Assembly (NCBI GenBank): GCA_002172675.1
Contig: NETF01000154.1
Coordinates: 1 to 61,954 of the forward strand
DNA: 61,954 bases
Source of the DNA: an unicellular cyanobacterium SU3
Lineage (GTDB): Bacteria > Cyanobacteriota > Cyanobacteriia > Cyanobacteriales > Microcystaceae
Direction of reading: 5' to 3'
The translations under genes and the position numbers were made by a program. Below, in pieces: positions 53,183 through 61,954 of this stretch. The notes beneath the pieces were generated by a model that had not been told where the DNA came from, searched no databases, and saw only the letters and a list, made by a program, of their open reading frames with translations. Numbering within the stretch: position 1 is the stretch's first letter; every line of letters begins with the position of its first letter.

Positions 53183-54652
53183 ATGAGTGAAAAAGAGCGT
53201 AAACCTTGGGATTTAAAACGTTTTCTTACAACATTAAATGACTTTGAGTTAATCCCTTTGATTAGTGATCTGCAAAAACGATTCAAAAAAAGCAATCACA
53301 TCTCACCAAAACAAAAAAATAGCACTATGGGTATGATATTAGTTACAGGAGCCACTGGTGGCGTAGGTAAGCGTGTGGTTGCTCGTTTATTATCACAAAA
53401 TTATCACGTCCGGGCATTAGTTAGGGATAAAGAAGCCGCTAAAAGTCTCTTTGATGAAAGAGTCGAACTGGTTCAAGGAGATGTTACCCGTCCCGAAACC
53501 TTGACCCCACGACTACTAGAAAATGTTTCGGCGGTTATTTCCTGTGTGGGAACCCGTGTGCAACCCGTCGAAGGGGATACTCCAAACCGTGATAAATATT
53601 ACCAAGGCACTAAATTTTATATGCCTCAAGTGGTGGATAGTCCCCAAGAAGTCGAATATTTAGGGATGAAAAATTTAACCGAAAAGGTGAAAAAATATAT
53701 TAGGTCTGATACAAAATTATTATTCGATTTTACCCACCCCACACAAGAAATAAAAGACACCTGGGGTGCAGTGGATGACGTAGTAATGGGAGGAGTCAGT
53801 GAAAGTAGTATCCGTTTAGAACCAAATAAAGCGGTGTTTTCTGGTAATGTTTCAACGGCGAATAATGGCGGGTTTGCCTCGGTAAGAACTAAAAATATTA
53901 ACCCACCTTTAGATTTATCTGATTATGAAGGAATAGAATTAAGAGTGCAAGGAGACGGCAAACGCTATAAGTTTATTATTCGTTGCGAAGGTAAATGGGA
54001 TGGTGTGGGTTATAGTTACTCCTTTGATACGTTTAATAATACGCCGACAACAGTCCGTATTCCCTTTTCTGAATTAATACCTGTTTTCCGAGCCAAAACC
54101 GTGCCGGAAATGGGCAACTTTGATCCCAGTTGTGTCTATTCGATGCAACTTATGCAAACAAAATTTGAGTACGATGGAGACTTAAACCCCAAGTTTTCCC
54201 CTGGTTTATTTCGTTTAGAAGTGACTTCTATTAAAGCTTACGGAGGAAGTGCAAATACACCGCAATTTATTTTAATTAGTTCTGCTGGTGTCACTCGTCC
54301 AGGCCGATCTGATCTTAACCTAGAAGAACAACCCCCTGCTGTGAAAATGAACGATAAACTGGGTGGTATTCTCACCTGGAAATTGAAAGGGGAAGACGTG
54401 CTGCGTGAAAGTGGATTAAACTATACCATTATTCGACCTTGTGCGTTGACAGAAAACCCCGGAAATAAAGCCCTAATTTTTGATAAAGGGGATAACTTAA
54501 AAGGCCAAGTCAGTCGAGAAGCGATCGCCGATCTCTGTTTACAAGTATTACGGTGGCCAGAAGCGTGTCAAAAAACCTTTGAAGTATGCGAAGATGAAAA
54601 ACCAGACCAGGGACAGACCAAACAAGCGATCGCGGCTTTAAACAAAGATTAA
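53183..54652 (+). CDS. SDR with inserted CIA30 domain (HCF173-like)
   Basis: 489 residues. After a charged lead of about 48 residues comes an atypical SDR Rossmann part (GMILVTGATGGVGKRVVARL), interrupted near 175-375 by a CIA30 domain (WGAVDDVVMGGVSESSIRLE, then FIIRCEGKWDGVGYSYSFDT), and the SDR fold resumes (ISSAGVTRPGRSDL). In plants HCF173 has the same architecture and binds psbA mRNA to start D1 translation; cyanobacterial relatives are probably RNA-linked or photosystem assembly factors, though this is inference. Followed after one base by bioD. Confidence 0.85.
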   Translation: MSEKERKPWDLKRFLTTLNDFELIPLISDLQKRFKKSNHISPKQKNSTMGMILVTGATGGVGKRVVARLLSQNYHVRALVRDKEAAKSLFDERVELVQGDVTRPETLTPRLLENVSAVISCVGTRVQPVEGDTPNRDKYYQGTKFYMPQVVDSPQEVEYLGMKNLTEKVKKYIRSDTKLLFDFTHPTQEIKDTWGAVDDVVMGGVSESSIRLEPNKAVFSGNVSTANNGGFASVRTKNINPPLDLSDYEGIELRVQGDGKRYKFIIRCEGKWDGVGYSYSFDTFNNTPTTVRIPFSELIPVFRAKTVPEMGNFDPSCVYSMQLMQTKFEYDGDLNPKFSPGLFRLEVTSIKAYGGSANTPQFILISSAGVTRPGRSDLNLEEQPPAVKMNDKLGGILTWKLKGEDVLRESGLNYTIIRPCALTENPGNKALIFDKGDNLKGQVSREAIADLCLQVLRWPEACQKTFEVCEDEKPDQGQTKQAIAALNKD

Positions 54653-54653
54653 C

Positions 54654-55319
54654 ATGACAACTCTATTCATCGTTGGAACCGATACAGAAGTAGGTAAAAC
54701 GGTGGTTACCTCCGCTTTAGCTGCTTATTGGCAAACCTATCACCCCTCTGAGTCGTTAGGGGTGATCAAGTTAATGCAAACCGGTACAGGGGACGTAGAA
54801 CATTATCAACGGTTATTGCCTAATGTTGAAGTGGTGAACCCCTTACGATATGACACCCCAGTTGCCCCTCCTGTGGCTGCTGAGAGGGAAAACCGCTCAA
54901 TTCCATTAAATGAGGTATGGCAAGGATTAAATGACCTACAACAGCGTAAAAACTTCGTCTTAGCGGAGGGACTGGGGGGCTTAGGGTCTCCTGTTACTTG
55001 GGAGTTAACCGTTGCTGATCTCGCAGGAGAGTGGCGTTTACCCACGGTTCTGGTGGTTCCTGTGAAGTTGGGGGCGATCGCTCAAACCGTAGCTAATGTA
55101 GCCTTAGCCCGTCAGTATAAGGTTAATTTAAAAGGGATTATTTTCAGTTGTCCTCATCCCCTTTCTCACGAAGAAATTCTTAATTTTATCCCCATCCCTT
55201 TAATTGAGTCTTTATCACAAGTTCCCGTTTTGGGCATTGTTTCCTACTTAGAAAATATCAATGATATGAGGAAACTAGCTTATGTTGCTTCTAATTTAGA
55301 TTTAGAAATGTTGCTTTAA
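54654..55319 (+). CDS. bioD: ATP-dependent dethiobiotin synthetase
   Basis: 221 residues. FIVGTDTEVGKTVVTSALAA is the P-loop of BioD; VIKLMQTGTGD and LAEGLGGLGSPV match the diaminopelargonate and second nucleotide sites, and PVKLGAIAQTVANVALARQY follows the family. It closes the ureido ring of dethiobiotin from DAPA, CO2 and ATP, the next to last step of biotin synthesis. No other bio gene adjoins; co-transcription with the HCF173-like gene is likely because of the one-base gap. Confidence 0.92.
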   Translation: MTTLFIVGTDTEVGKTVVTSALAAYWQTYHPSESLGVIKLMQTGTGDVEHYQRLLPNVEVVNPLRYDTPVAPPVAAERENRSIPLNEVWQGLNDLQQRKNFVLAEGLGGLGSPVTWELTVADLAGEWRLPTVLVVPVKLGAIAQTVANVALARQYKVNLKGIIFSCPHPLSHEEILNFIPIPLIESLSQVPVLGIVSYLENINDMRKLAYVASNLDLEMLL

Positions 55320-55333
55320 ATCAGTGACCAGTT

Positions 55334-55358
55334 GTAAGGTGGGCATTGCCCACCTTAC
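55334..55358. repeat. Extended GTAAGGTGGGC palindrome
   Basis: A 25-base perfect palindrome around GGTGGGCATTGCCCACC with GTAA/TTAC ends, between convergent bioD and porin genes. It can form a hairpin in either RNA and so may end both transcripts. Confidence 0.65.
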
Positions 55359-55372
55359 AGTAATGTCCTAAC

Positions 55373-57127
55373 TTAGAACTTATAAGTTGCCCGTAAAACC
55401 CCTACCCAGATCGTATTGTTATCTTCATCCCCTTCAGGATTGATCACCGTATAGAAACCGGGAGTTAACAAAATACCATCCGTCAGAGGATACTTGTATT
55501 GAGCTTCAATGATATAAGGAGTATCCTTATCAGGAACCCTTAAATCACCAGGAATGGCATCAATACGCTCAGCAGTGACATATTGTCCGCCACCGACAGA
55601 AAGGACAGCCCCTTCTTTAAACAGGTCAACCATAGACAAGATAGCAGACCAAGTCCATAAGTCAGCTCCAAACCCACGGCGATCTTGTCCATCTTCATCT
55701 CGACCTTGAGCGCGGGCTAACGCATAACCACCAGTGGCATATAGGTGGAATGTATCATTAATGCGCCAGTCCCCTGTAATACCGTAACTATCTCGAAGCG
55801 TGGGTGCTTCAAGAAACGGATCACTAGCAACACGGCTACCATTACTTGCAGAAAGATTTGCTTCATCTGCACCAAAATAAGAGAGAAGATAGGTAAAGCT
55901 AAAGGAAAGACTGTCCGTAGGATAAACCCCTAACTGTCCACCTGCACTATAAGAACCATTAAATAAACCTTCTCCTAAGTCTGGACTGTTACCATTTTCT
56001 GCTAAGTATAGACCTCTGACCGCAAACAAATCGTTGAATAGTGTGTATTCAGCACCAGCACCAATCCCTTCAGGACCACGGAATACTAAGGGATTACGAC
56101 GCATGAAACGGGATAGCGCACCACTTCCAGAACTAGCCATGAAAGGGTTTCCTACATCGAAAATGTTGTCAATATCTAACGCACTTGTTCCTACCCAACC
56201 ACGAAAGTTACCAATGGGAAAGCGATAGTAAACATCATTCAATTCCATATCAGCATCCGTAGACGCATCGTGTCCTAAACGGGCCATGGTTGTTCCAGTT
56301 GCTCGGTCTAATCTGGGAATGCTTCCTGCTTGCAGACGAACCCTTAAACGGTCTTTTCCGTAGAATGCAGTGTCAAAATTGAGTCGAGTCCGAAAACCAA
56401 GGGTTGCATTATCATCAATGCGTCGGGTAGCCCTGCGTGGGTCTGCTCCAAAGTTAAAAATAGCATCTCGCTGACGAGAATCAATGGCTCTTTCACCGGA
56501 GGCAGAAGAAACGGTAAATAGAACTTCCCCGTTTAATTTGGTGGTGGTAGAAAATTGGTGTTCTTCTAAGAACGCTACTCGTTCTTCTAAGTTATCTACC
56601 CTTGCACCCAAGGCAATTAATTCTTGCTCAAATTCTTGGGCCAAACGTTTCAATCTTTCAATGTCTTCTCGTAAAACGGCTACATTTTCTTGGATGAGTC
56701 GTTCCATGGTGTTTAAACAGGCGTTCAAACCAGCAGCAAATTCCCAACGAGAAGTAGCGCGGTTGCCTCTGAAGGTACGGTCAGGATAACCAACAATACA
56801 CCCATAACGCTCTACCAAGCTTCTTAAGGCTTCGTAAGCCCAATCTGTGGGAGAAACGTCTCTTAACTCAGAAATACTCGTTACCTGGGACATCCCATTG
56901 CCTGTAGTGCCATCCCGAAACTGCTTACTGGTATCTCTGTTTAAGGGAGTTTTCAGGGTAGGACGATTTTGTAAAATGCCTAACGCCTCTTCGGGGGAAA
57001 TAACATCCCCTTGGGTTGGGTTGATTTGGCTTTCATCGGGAGCAGCGATCGCACTTTGGGCTGCGATGACTGATAGGGCTGCTACCCCTGAAGTCATTTT
57101 CAAACATTGGGAAAATAATTTCCACAT
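55373..57127 (-). CDS. SLH-domain porin (OprB/SomA family), copy 1
   Basis: 584 residues from the ATG at 57127; an in-frame TTG 20 codons upstream would bury the signal peptide (KLFSQCLKMTSGVAALSVIA to SAIA-A). An SLH domain (about 75-130; VSPTDWAYEALRSLVERYGC) binds the cell wall, a coil (about 135-180) spans the periplasm, and the rest is a carbohydrate-type OprB barrel ending in Phe (ATYKF). Family members are the main cyanobacterial outer-membrane channels for ions. Its leader holds a Yfr1-complementary site. Sister of the next gene upstream. Confidence 0.93.
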   Translation of the reverse strand: MWKLFSQCLKMTSGVAALSVIAAQSAIAAPDESQINPTQGDVISPEEALGILQNRPTLKTPLNRDTSKQFRDGTTGNGMSQVTSISELRDVSPTDWAYEALRSLVERYGCIVGYPDRTFRGNRATSRWEFAAGLNACLNTMERLIQENVAVLREDIERLKRLAQEFEQELIALGARVDNLEERVAFLEEHQFSTTTKLNGEVLFTVSSASGERAIDSRQRDAIFNFGADPRRATRRIDDNATLGFRTRLNFDTAFYGKDRLRVRLQAGSIPRLDRATGTTMARLGHDASTDADMELNDVYYRFPIGNFRGWVGTSALDIDNIFDVGNPFMASSGSGALSRFMRRNPLVFRGPEGIGAGAEYTLFNDLFAVRGLYLAENGNSPDLGEGLFNGSYSAGGQLGVYPTDSLSFSFTYLLSYFGADEANLSASNGSRVASDPFLEAPTLRDSYGITGDWRINDTFHLYATGGYALARAQGRDEDGQDRRGFGADLWTWSAILSMVDLFKEGAVLSVGGGQYVTAERIDAIPGDLRVPDKDTPYIIEAQYKYPLTDGILLTPGFYTVINPEGDEDNNTIWVGVLRATYKF

Positions 57128-57135
57128 TTTCACTT

Positions 57136-57144
57136 TCCTCACAC
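57136..57144 (-). promoter_or_regulatory. Putative Yfr1 pairing site in porin leader (copy 1)
   Basis: On the minus strand GTGTGAGGA, which covers the Shine-Dalgarno (GAGG), nine bases before the ATG. It is the reverse complement of UCCUCACAC, part of the conserved ACUCCUCACAC core of the cyanobacterial sRNA Yfr1, known to block porin translation in Prochlorococcus. Pairing is predicted by eye; Yfr1 itself is not in this window. Confidence 0.5.
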
Positions 57145-57382
57145 CTAAGAAATAATCTCGATTGTATTGAATAACAATCTCAAGCAAAATAGAGAATTTT
57201 GTTGGTCAGCTATAGATTGTAGCCTTTTTAGCTTGATTGCTATTGACATAAGATAACAAGATCGTTATGATTATGCAATTCTCGTCCATATTAGAATTTC
57301 GTCATCATAAACAGAGTCCATTCTACGAGCTTACTTTTAATAAATGGTTAAAATTTGGATAACAAAAAGATAAAAAAATAAA

Positions 57383-57404
57383 ACCCTCCCGTTTATGGGA
57401 AGGT
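57383..57404 (-). terminator. Terminator of porin copy 2
   Basis: ACCTTCCC and GGGAGGGT arms (minus strand) with a short ATAAAC loop, followed by TTTTATTTTTTTATC. A good Rho-independent form about 80 bases after the copy 2 stop. Confidence 0.75.
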
Positions 57405-57480
57405 TTGACAATTTTAGAAGTTTAAAGTGTCGTTTACTCAGTGATCAGTGGTTAATAAGCAGTCACTGGTCACTGTTCAT

Positions 57481-59235
57481 TTAGAATTTGAAGGTCGTCC
57501 GTAAAGCACCGACCCAGATACTGTTGTTAAATTCATCTCCTTCGGGGTTTATCACCACATAGAAGCCAGGAGTTAACAAGATATTATCATTGAGCGGATA
57601 TTGATATTGGGCTTCAATGATGTAGGGCGTATCTCTATCAGGAACTCTTAGATCCCCAGGGAAAGCGTCAATCCGTTCAGCCGTCACAAATTGACCGCCA
57701 GCAACGGAAAAGACAGCTCCTTCTTTGAAAATATCAATAACGGATAAAGCAGCACTCCAAGTCCATAAATCCGCCCCATAGCCGCTGCGATCAATTCCAT
57801 CTTCATCTTGTCCTTGGGCGCGAGCTAGAGCATAACCTCCCCAGGCTGTCAAGTGGAACATTTCATTAATTCGCCAGTCCCCTTGAACACCGTAACTATC
57901 TCGAAGGGTAGGAGCTTCTAAGAAAGGGTCACTCGCGACACGACTACCATTACTAGAAGAGGTATTCACATCTCCTTCAGGGAAGTAAGAGAGAAGATAA
58001 GTAAAGGTGAAATCTAAGCTATCGGTGGGATAAAATCCTAATTGACCCCCTGCACTATATTCACCGTTAAATAAACCTTCTCCTAAATCGGGACTATTAC
58101 CGTTAGCTGAGAGGTATAAACCGCGAACCGCTATAACGTCATTAAACATATTGTAGGAGAAACCACCTCCAATCCCTTCAGGACCACGGAATACTAAGGG
58201 GTTACGACGGATGAAGCGAGATAAAGCCCCTGTTCCAGAACTGGCTAAGAAAGGAGTTCCTACATCGAAAATATCGTCAATGTCAAGGGAGCTTGCTCCG
58301 ACCCAGGTGGTTAACTCACCTACAGAGAAGCGGTAGTACAAGTCTCCGATAGCAACATCGGCATCATTAAAGATATCGTGTCCTAATCTGGCCATTACGG
58401 TTCCTGTAGCTCGATCATATCGGACGAGGTTTCCTGTTTCAAGCCGTGTTCTTAAACGGTCTTTTCCGGTGAAACTGGTGTCGAAATTGAGTCGAGTCCG
58501 AAAGCCTAGAGTTGCGTTATCGTCAATGCGCCGAGTAGCTCCAGGCAGGTCAGCCCCAAAGTTTTCAATCGCATCCCGTTGACGAGAATCTAAGGCTCTT
58601 TCCCCTGAAGCCGAGGAAACGGTAAAGAGGACTTCCCCACTCAATTTAGTCGTGGTCGAAAATTGGTGATCTTCTAAGAATGCGACCCGTTCCTCTAAGT
58701 TATCGACTCGCGCACCCAAAGCAATCAATTCTTGCTCAAATTCCTGGGCTAATCGCTTCAATTTCTCAATGTCTTCTCGTAAAACGGCTACATTTTCTTG
58801 TATCAACCGTTCCATGGTGTTTAAACAGGCGTTCAAACCAGCAGCAAATTCCCAACGAGAAGTAGCGCGGTTGCCTCTGAAGGTACGGTCAGGATAACCG
58901 ACAATACACCCGTAACGTTCTACCAGGCTTCTTAAGGCTTCGTAAGCCCAATCCGTCGGTGAAACGTCTCTTAACTCAGAAATACTCGTTACCTGGGACA
59001 TTCCATTGCCTGTGGTGCCATCCCGAAACTGTTTACTGGTATCTCTGTTTAAAGGAGTTTTCAGGGTAGGACGATTTTGTAAAATGCCTAAAGCTTCGTC
59101 GGGGGACATCACATCCCCTTGGACTCGGTTCATTTGATTTTCATCGGGAGCAGCGATCGCACTTTGGGCTACGATGACTGATAGAGTTGCTACCCCTGAA
59201 GTCATTTTCAAACATTGGGAAAATAATTTCCACAT
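57481..59235 (-). CDS. SLH-domain porin (OprB/SomA family), copy 2
   Basis: 584 residues from the ATG at 59235, equal in length to copy 1. The first 180 residues (signal, SLH, coil) differ from copy 1 at only a few positions and are nearly identical in DNA, while the barrel differs more, above all in surface loops. The tandem pair thus arose by duplication with later divergence, or gene conversion, of the channel. It ends in a terminal Phe (RTTFKF), the BAM signal. The same Yfr1-type site is in the leader. Confidence 0.93.
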   Translation of the reverse strand: MWKLFSQCLKMTSGVATLSVIVAQSAIAAPDENQMNRVQGDVMSPDEALGILQNRPTLKTPLNRDTSKQFRDGTTGNGMSQVTSISELRDVSPTDWAYEALRSLVERYGCIVGYPDRTFRGNRATSRWEFAAGLNACLNTMERLIQENVAVLREDIEKLKRLAQEFEQELIALGARVDNLEERVAFLEDHQFSTTTKLSGEVLFTVSSASGERALDSRQRDAIENFGADLPGATRRIDDNATLGFRTRLNFDTSFTGKDRLRTRLETGNLVRYDRATGTVMARLGHDIFNDADVAIGDLYYRFSVGELTTWVGASSLDIDDIFDVGTPFLASSGTGALSRFIRRNPLVFRGPEGIGGGFSYNMFNDVIAVRGLYLSANGNSPDLGEGLFNGEYSAGGQLGFYPTDSLDFTFTYLLSYFPEGDVNTSSSNGSRVASDPFLEAPTLRDSYGVQGDWRINEMFHLTAWGGYALARAQGQDEDGIDRSGYGADLWTWSAALSVIDIFKEGAVFSVAGGQFVTAERIDAFPGDLRVPDRDTPYIIEAQYQYPLNDNILLTPGFYVVINPEGDEFNNSIWVGALRTTFKF

Positions 59236-59243
59236 TTTCACTT

Positions 59244-59252
59244 TCCTCACAC
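59244..59252 (-). promoter_or_regulatory. Putative Yfr1 pairing site in porin leader (copy 2)
   Basis: The same GTGTGAGGA over the Shine-Dalgarno, in the same distance from the ATG as in copy 1. About 22 bases around it are kept in both leaders while the region further upstream is not, which suggests selection or the limit of the duplication. Confidence 0.5.
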
Positions 59253-59403
59253 CTAAGTAAATAAGCCTGATTGTCTTTTCATTACAATCCAAGCTCTTAA
59301 TACAATTTTCATTGATTGGTCAGGATAACATGACTAAATCATAATCTCCTGATTAAAATTTTACATCAAAATTAAAATAATTTAGTTTAGACTTAGAAAT
59401 TTC

Positions 59404-60072
59404 TTAACCCCGATGACCAGTCACAATATAAGAAACACGCTGAGCAATGTTAGTGGCATGATCAGCCATTCGTTCTAAATGACGAATAATCAAAGCAAGT
59501 AGTAAAAACGGCTCAATCACCCCTAGAACATCTCGCTGATAAGCTAAGTGATGATAAAGATGATCATAAGCATCGTCCACTGTATCATCTAACTTTTTTA
59601 CTCTTTTTCCGGCTCCTGCATCTAAGTCTGCTAAAGCCACTAAACTGGTGGCTAACATCATTTGAGCATGGTTAGACATCATAGCAATCTCTGTCATACA
59701 AGAATGGGTTTCATAGGGAAACAATTTAACTGCTATCTCTCCTAAATCTTTGGCATAGTCCCCAATTCGTTCTAAATCTCTGACCAACTGCATAAAGGCA
59801 CTTAATAGACGTAAATCTTGAGCCACAGGAGATTGTAAGGTCATTAACGTAGCGCAGTCTAACTCAATTTTTCGATAGTAACGATCAATTTGTTTATCCA
59901 AAACAGCAATTTTGTGTGCTGCATCAATATCTCGTTCAAACAGAGCGTGATGACTCAAGCGGAAGGATTCTTCAACTAAGGTTCCCATCCGCAAAACTTC
60001 TTGTTCAAGTCGTTTAAGACAGCGTTGAAAATGAGTATTTTCGGGATAATTATCTGGGGAAGAGATATTCAC
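59404..60072 (-). CDS. sphU: PhoU-type phosphate signalling regulator
   Basis: 222 residues, two three-helix PhoU repeats. Each has the metal-binding acidic pattern (RDLERIGDYAKDLGEIAV and RHLERMADHATNIAQRVS). PhoU proteins keep the sensor kinase off when phosphate is sufficient; in cyanobacteria SphU does this for SphS, which is the next gene upstream. The GTG at 60072 is the start. Confidence 0.9.
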   Translation of the reverse strand: MNISSPDNYPENTHFQRCLKRLEQEVLRMGTLVEESFRLSHHALFERDIDAAHKIAVLDKQIDRYYRKIELDCATLMTLQSPVAQDLRLLSAFMQLVRDLERIGDYAKDLGEIAVKLFPYETHSCMTEIAMMSNHAQMMLATSLVALADLDAGAGKRVKKLDDTVDDAYDHLYHHLAYQRDVLGVIEPFLLLALIIRHLERMADHATNIAQRVSYIVTGHRG

Positions 60073-60229
60073 AACACTATTCTTAACCTATACAATAGTT
60101 TGTTTAAAAGTTAATTTAATTCTATTTCTACCATAGCTCTATTTCCACTCTAACGACAAGAACTTGCAACATAAATTTAGTTTTTACTTGTCTAATTTCA
60201 AATCAAAAAGTTAAGAATTGACCAAAGGT

Positions 60230-61522
60230 TTAATTGCTTTTGGTTAATAAAATTTCTATCCAAGCTCCTCCAGTATCAGGATGATTTTTTGCGGTAATTG
60301 TTCCTCCATGAGCTTGGATAATTTCTTGAGCGATCGCTAGTCCCAAACCACTTCCTGTACGTAAAGAATCACCGTCAATCCCTTGTCGGGTTCGGGAAGG
60401 ATCTCCGCGATATAACCGATCAAAAATATGGGGTAAGTCTTTTTCTGAAAAGCCGAGTCCTTGATCTAAAATATTAATTTCTATTCTTTCCTGTTCATGA
60501 TTATCAGTTAAATTTACAATAATTTCCGTTTGATTCGGACTATGTTTGATACTATTATCAAAAAGATTAATAAAGACTTGGATTAAACGAGAGCGATCGC
60601 CAGAAAATTCTACTTCTTCTAATCCTTGAGGGTTTAAATTAATTTGTTTTTGTTGGGCGAGGGGATCTAACACTTGCCACGCAGTTAACAAAATTTCTTT
60701 TAATCGAACTGATTCTAAGGATAAATTTTGATGGGGATTATCTTGTAATTGACTTAATTCTAACCAATCTTCGACTAAACTAATTAAACGATGGGTTTCT
60801 TGTAGCATTTGGGTTGCTCGACGACGTTCCGGGTCGTGTAAACGCCCTTCTAACCACTCAGAAACCAAAGCGATTGAAGTTAAGGGAGTGCGTAACTCAT
60901 GGGTGAGATCGGATAAAGCGCGATCGCTCGAACGGGATAAGTCCACTAAGGGTTGTTGATTTTCAACAAAAACAACCACTTGTCCTTGGGACAAGGGATA
61001 ACCAAAGGCTTTTAACGCTAAAGGATTACTATTTAGGTTTTTTGTTTCATCATTTTGGTTTTTAACCTTTGGTGATACATAATTAGGGGGGTAAAATGTC
61101 CATTCACTGACTTGAGGGGTTTGGCTTTGCCTTGTTTGTTCAATGAGTTGATCGAGTTCATAAGAACGAACTAATTCCAGTAGTAAACGAACTTGTCCCG
61201 GTTGCCAGCGATCAATTTGCAATAAAGTCTGAGCTTGTCGATTACACCATAATAATTGATTTTCTTCATCGACCCGTAAATAAGCGATCGGGGCAATATC
61301 TAAAATATGTTGCTTGAGATTTAATTCTCGTTGCTGTTGGTCATATTGTTGTTGAATATAAACAATTTCTCTTTTAATGAGAGTCAATGCGGGTAAAGCA
61401 CCTAATAACTCTTCTGTATCAGGAGATGCGGTTAAAACGTCTTTTAATTGAGCTTTTAGGCGATACCGATTCCAGAGAAGGAGGATTATGCCTAATAAGA
61501 AGCCGAGAATAAATGAGTACAA
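60230..61522 (-). CDS. sphS: Phosphate sensor histidine kinase
   Basis: 430 residues from a TTG at 61522; no ATG is upstream in frame. N-terminal membrane helix (about 3-17, SFILGFLLGIILLLW), a PAS-like domain (about 70-190; APIAYLRVDEENQLLWCNRQ), the H-box LSDLTHELRTPLTSIA (His) and ATPase boxes NLFDNSIKHS, LDQGLGFSEKDLP and GSGLGLAIAQEI. The order and the adjacent PhoU match SphS/PhoR. The response regulator gene (sphR) is not in the window. Confidence 0.9.
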   Translation of the reverse strand: MYSFILGFLLGIILLLWNRYRLKAQLKDVLTASPDTEELLGALPALTLIKREIVYIQQQYDQQQRELNLKQHILDIAPIAYLRVDEENQLLWCNRQAQTLLQIDRWQPGQVRLLLELVRSYELDQLIEQTRQSQTPQVSEWTFYPPNYVSPKVKNQNDETKNLNSNPLALKAFGYPLSQGQVVVFVENQQPLVDLSRSSDRALSDLTHELRTPLTSIALVSEWLEGRLHDPERRRATQMLQETHRLISLVEDWLELSQLQDNPHQNLSLESVRLKEILLTAWQVLDPLAQQKQINLNPQGLEEVEFSGDRSRLIQVFINLFDNSIKHSPNQTEIIVNLTDNHEQERIEINILDQGLGFSEKDLPHIFDRLYRGDPSRTRQGIDGDSLRTGSGLGLAIAQEIIQAHGGTITAKNHPDTGGAWIEILLTKSN

Positions 61523-61596
61523 AATTACATAAGGATTTAAAATACATTGAACTTATTGTACTGACAGATGAAATTTTAGGTAAAGTAATCATACTC

Positions 61597-61735
61597 ACAT
61601 CTTGTAGCTTCGCTTAAACTAGCTAGTTGAAAAGGCAAGAGGCAAGAGGCAATAGTATTTCATTTTGATGCTAGCTTATTCAAAATTGATTACTTTCCTA
61701 TACTTATTAAGTTTTTATGTACTTATGCAAGATGT
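61597..61735. mobile_element. MITE-like element, copy 2
   Basis: 139 bases, inverted relative to 7562-7785. Ends ACATCTTGTA and TGCAAGATGT. It contains AGGCAAGAGGCAAGAGGCAA in place of the longer insert of copy 1. Located between sphS and psbA. The flanking TACTC and CAGCATA differ from copy 1. Confidence 0.65.
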
Positions 61736-61800
61736 CAGCATACAAAAACTGGTTTATTCATAGCTTTTGAAACTAACAAAACTCGAATTTAAAAACAACA

Positions 61801-61832
61801 AAAAAGCACCCCCAAAATTGGGAGTGCTTTTT
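61801..61832 (-). terminator. psbA terminator
   Basis: AAAAAGCACTCCCA and TGGGGGTGCTTTTT (minus strand) pair around ATTT, with one G-U pair, and end in a U-tract. It lies 27 bases after the psbA stop. Confidence 0.9.
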
Positions 61833-61858
61833 GTATTATTCAGTTATTATCAAAGGAA

Positions 61859-61954
<96 letters not shown>

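Noticed and set aside
57140-57150. Yfr1 sRNA gene itself (CCTCACACC string)
   Set aside because: On the plus strand the string looks like the Yfr1 core, but it is the complement of the porin leader, lacks the flanking hairpins of Yfr1 and appears before both porins.

Overview
The window looks like chromosome from a unicellular cyanobacterium, probably of the Crocosphaera/Cyanothece type (an inference from gene content and style, not a database match). Evidence: an AT-rich background, many HIP1 octamers (GCGATCGC), an rbcL-rbcX-rbcS operon, the 3' end of psbA, tandem SLH/OprB porins, a SphS/SphU phosphate pair, a PEP-CTERM protein, and heptameric repeats between and inside genes. I saw no tRNA, rRNA or CRISPR array.

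Layout. 0.4-6.5 kb: an RND efflux operon (permease, microprotein, adaptor) with a TetR regulator. 6.5-8.2 kb: repeats, gene remnants, a one-helix microprotein and a MITE-like element. 8.2-21 kb: a membrane-anchored WD40 protein, an RTX calcium-binding protein, a Coq4-like/TetR pair, a cytochrome P450 broken by one stop codon with its own TetR gene, and a type I secretion set (PPIase, ABC exporter with a dead C39-like domain, HlyD adaptor). 21.3-27.7 kb: a region of whole, chimeric and broken toxin-antitoxin genes around a DUF262/DUF1524 nuclease-like gene. A polyferredoxin-like membrane protein sits inside that region, and its gene set continues to 33.9 kb: an FHA/flavin reductase/2Fe-2S protein, a Ser/Thr kinase with a periplasmic WD40 propeller, and an exported CHAT protease. 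34.4-40.9 kb: a MerR-TipAS-ClpN fusion with a textbook MerR promoter, then a sigma factor - DUF1822 - CHAT/CHASE2 cluster. 40.9-46.4 kb: AtzE/AtzG-like amidohydrolase, MscS channel, GDSL esterase, DUF3747 protein and a DUF4258/YgiT pair. 46.5-48.8 kb: rbcLXS. 49.3-55.3 kb: a decayed PIN toxin-antitoxin copy, a dynamin-like GTPase, dienelactone hydrolase, an HCF173-like SDR/CIA30 protein and bioD. 55.4-61.95 kb: two tandem porins, sphU, sphS, a second MITE copy and the end of psbA.

How genes may work together. Two clusters look like little-described signalling systems. In the first, a kinase, an FHA-bearing electron-transfer protein and a membrane iron-sulfur protein whose tail carries three copies of E-x-T-[IM]-x-R-P suggest phosphorylation-dependent docking of a redox chain. 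In the second, a sigma factor, DUF1822 and membrane CHAT protease in a row recall, at the level of parts only, the protease/sigma-factor logic of CHAT systems associated with type III-E CRISPR. Both are inferences. The porin leaders carry a 9-base match to the complement of the conserved Yfr1 sRNA core, which suggests small-RNA control. Repeats are active in remodelling genes here: one forms the C-terminus of the sigma factor and another forms the kinase linker.
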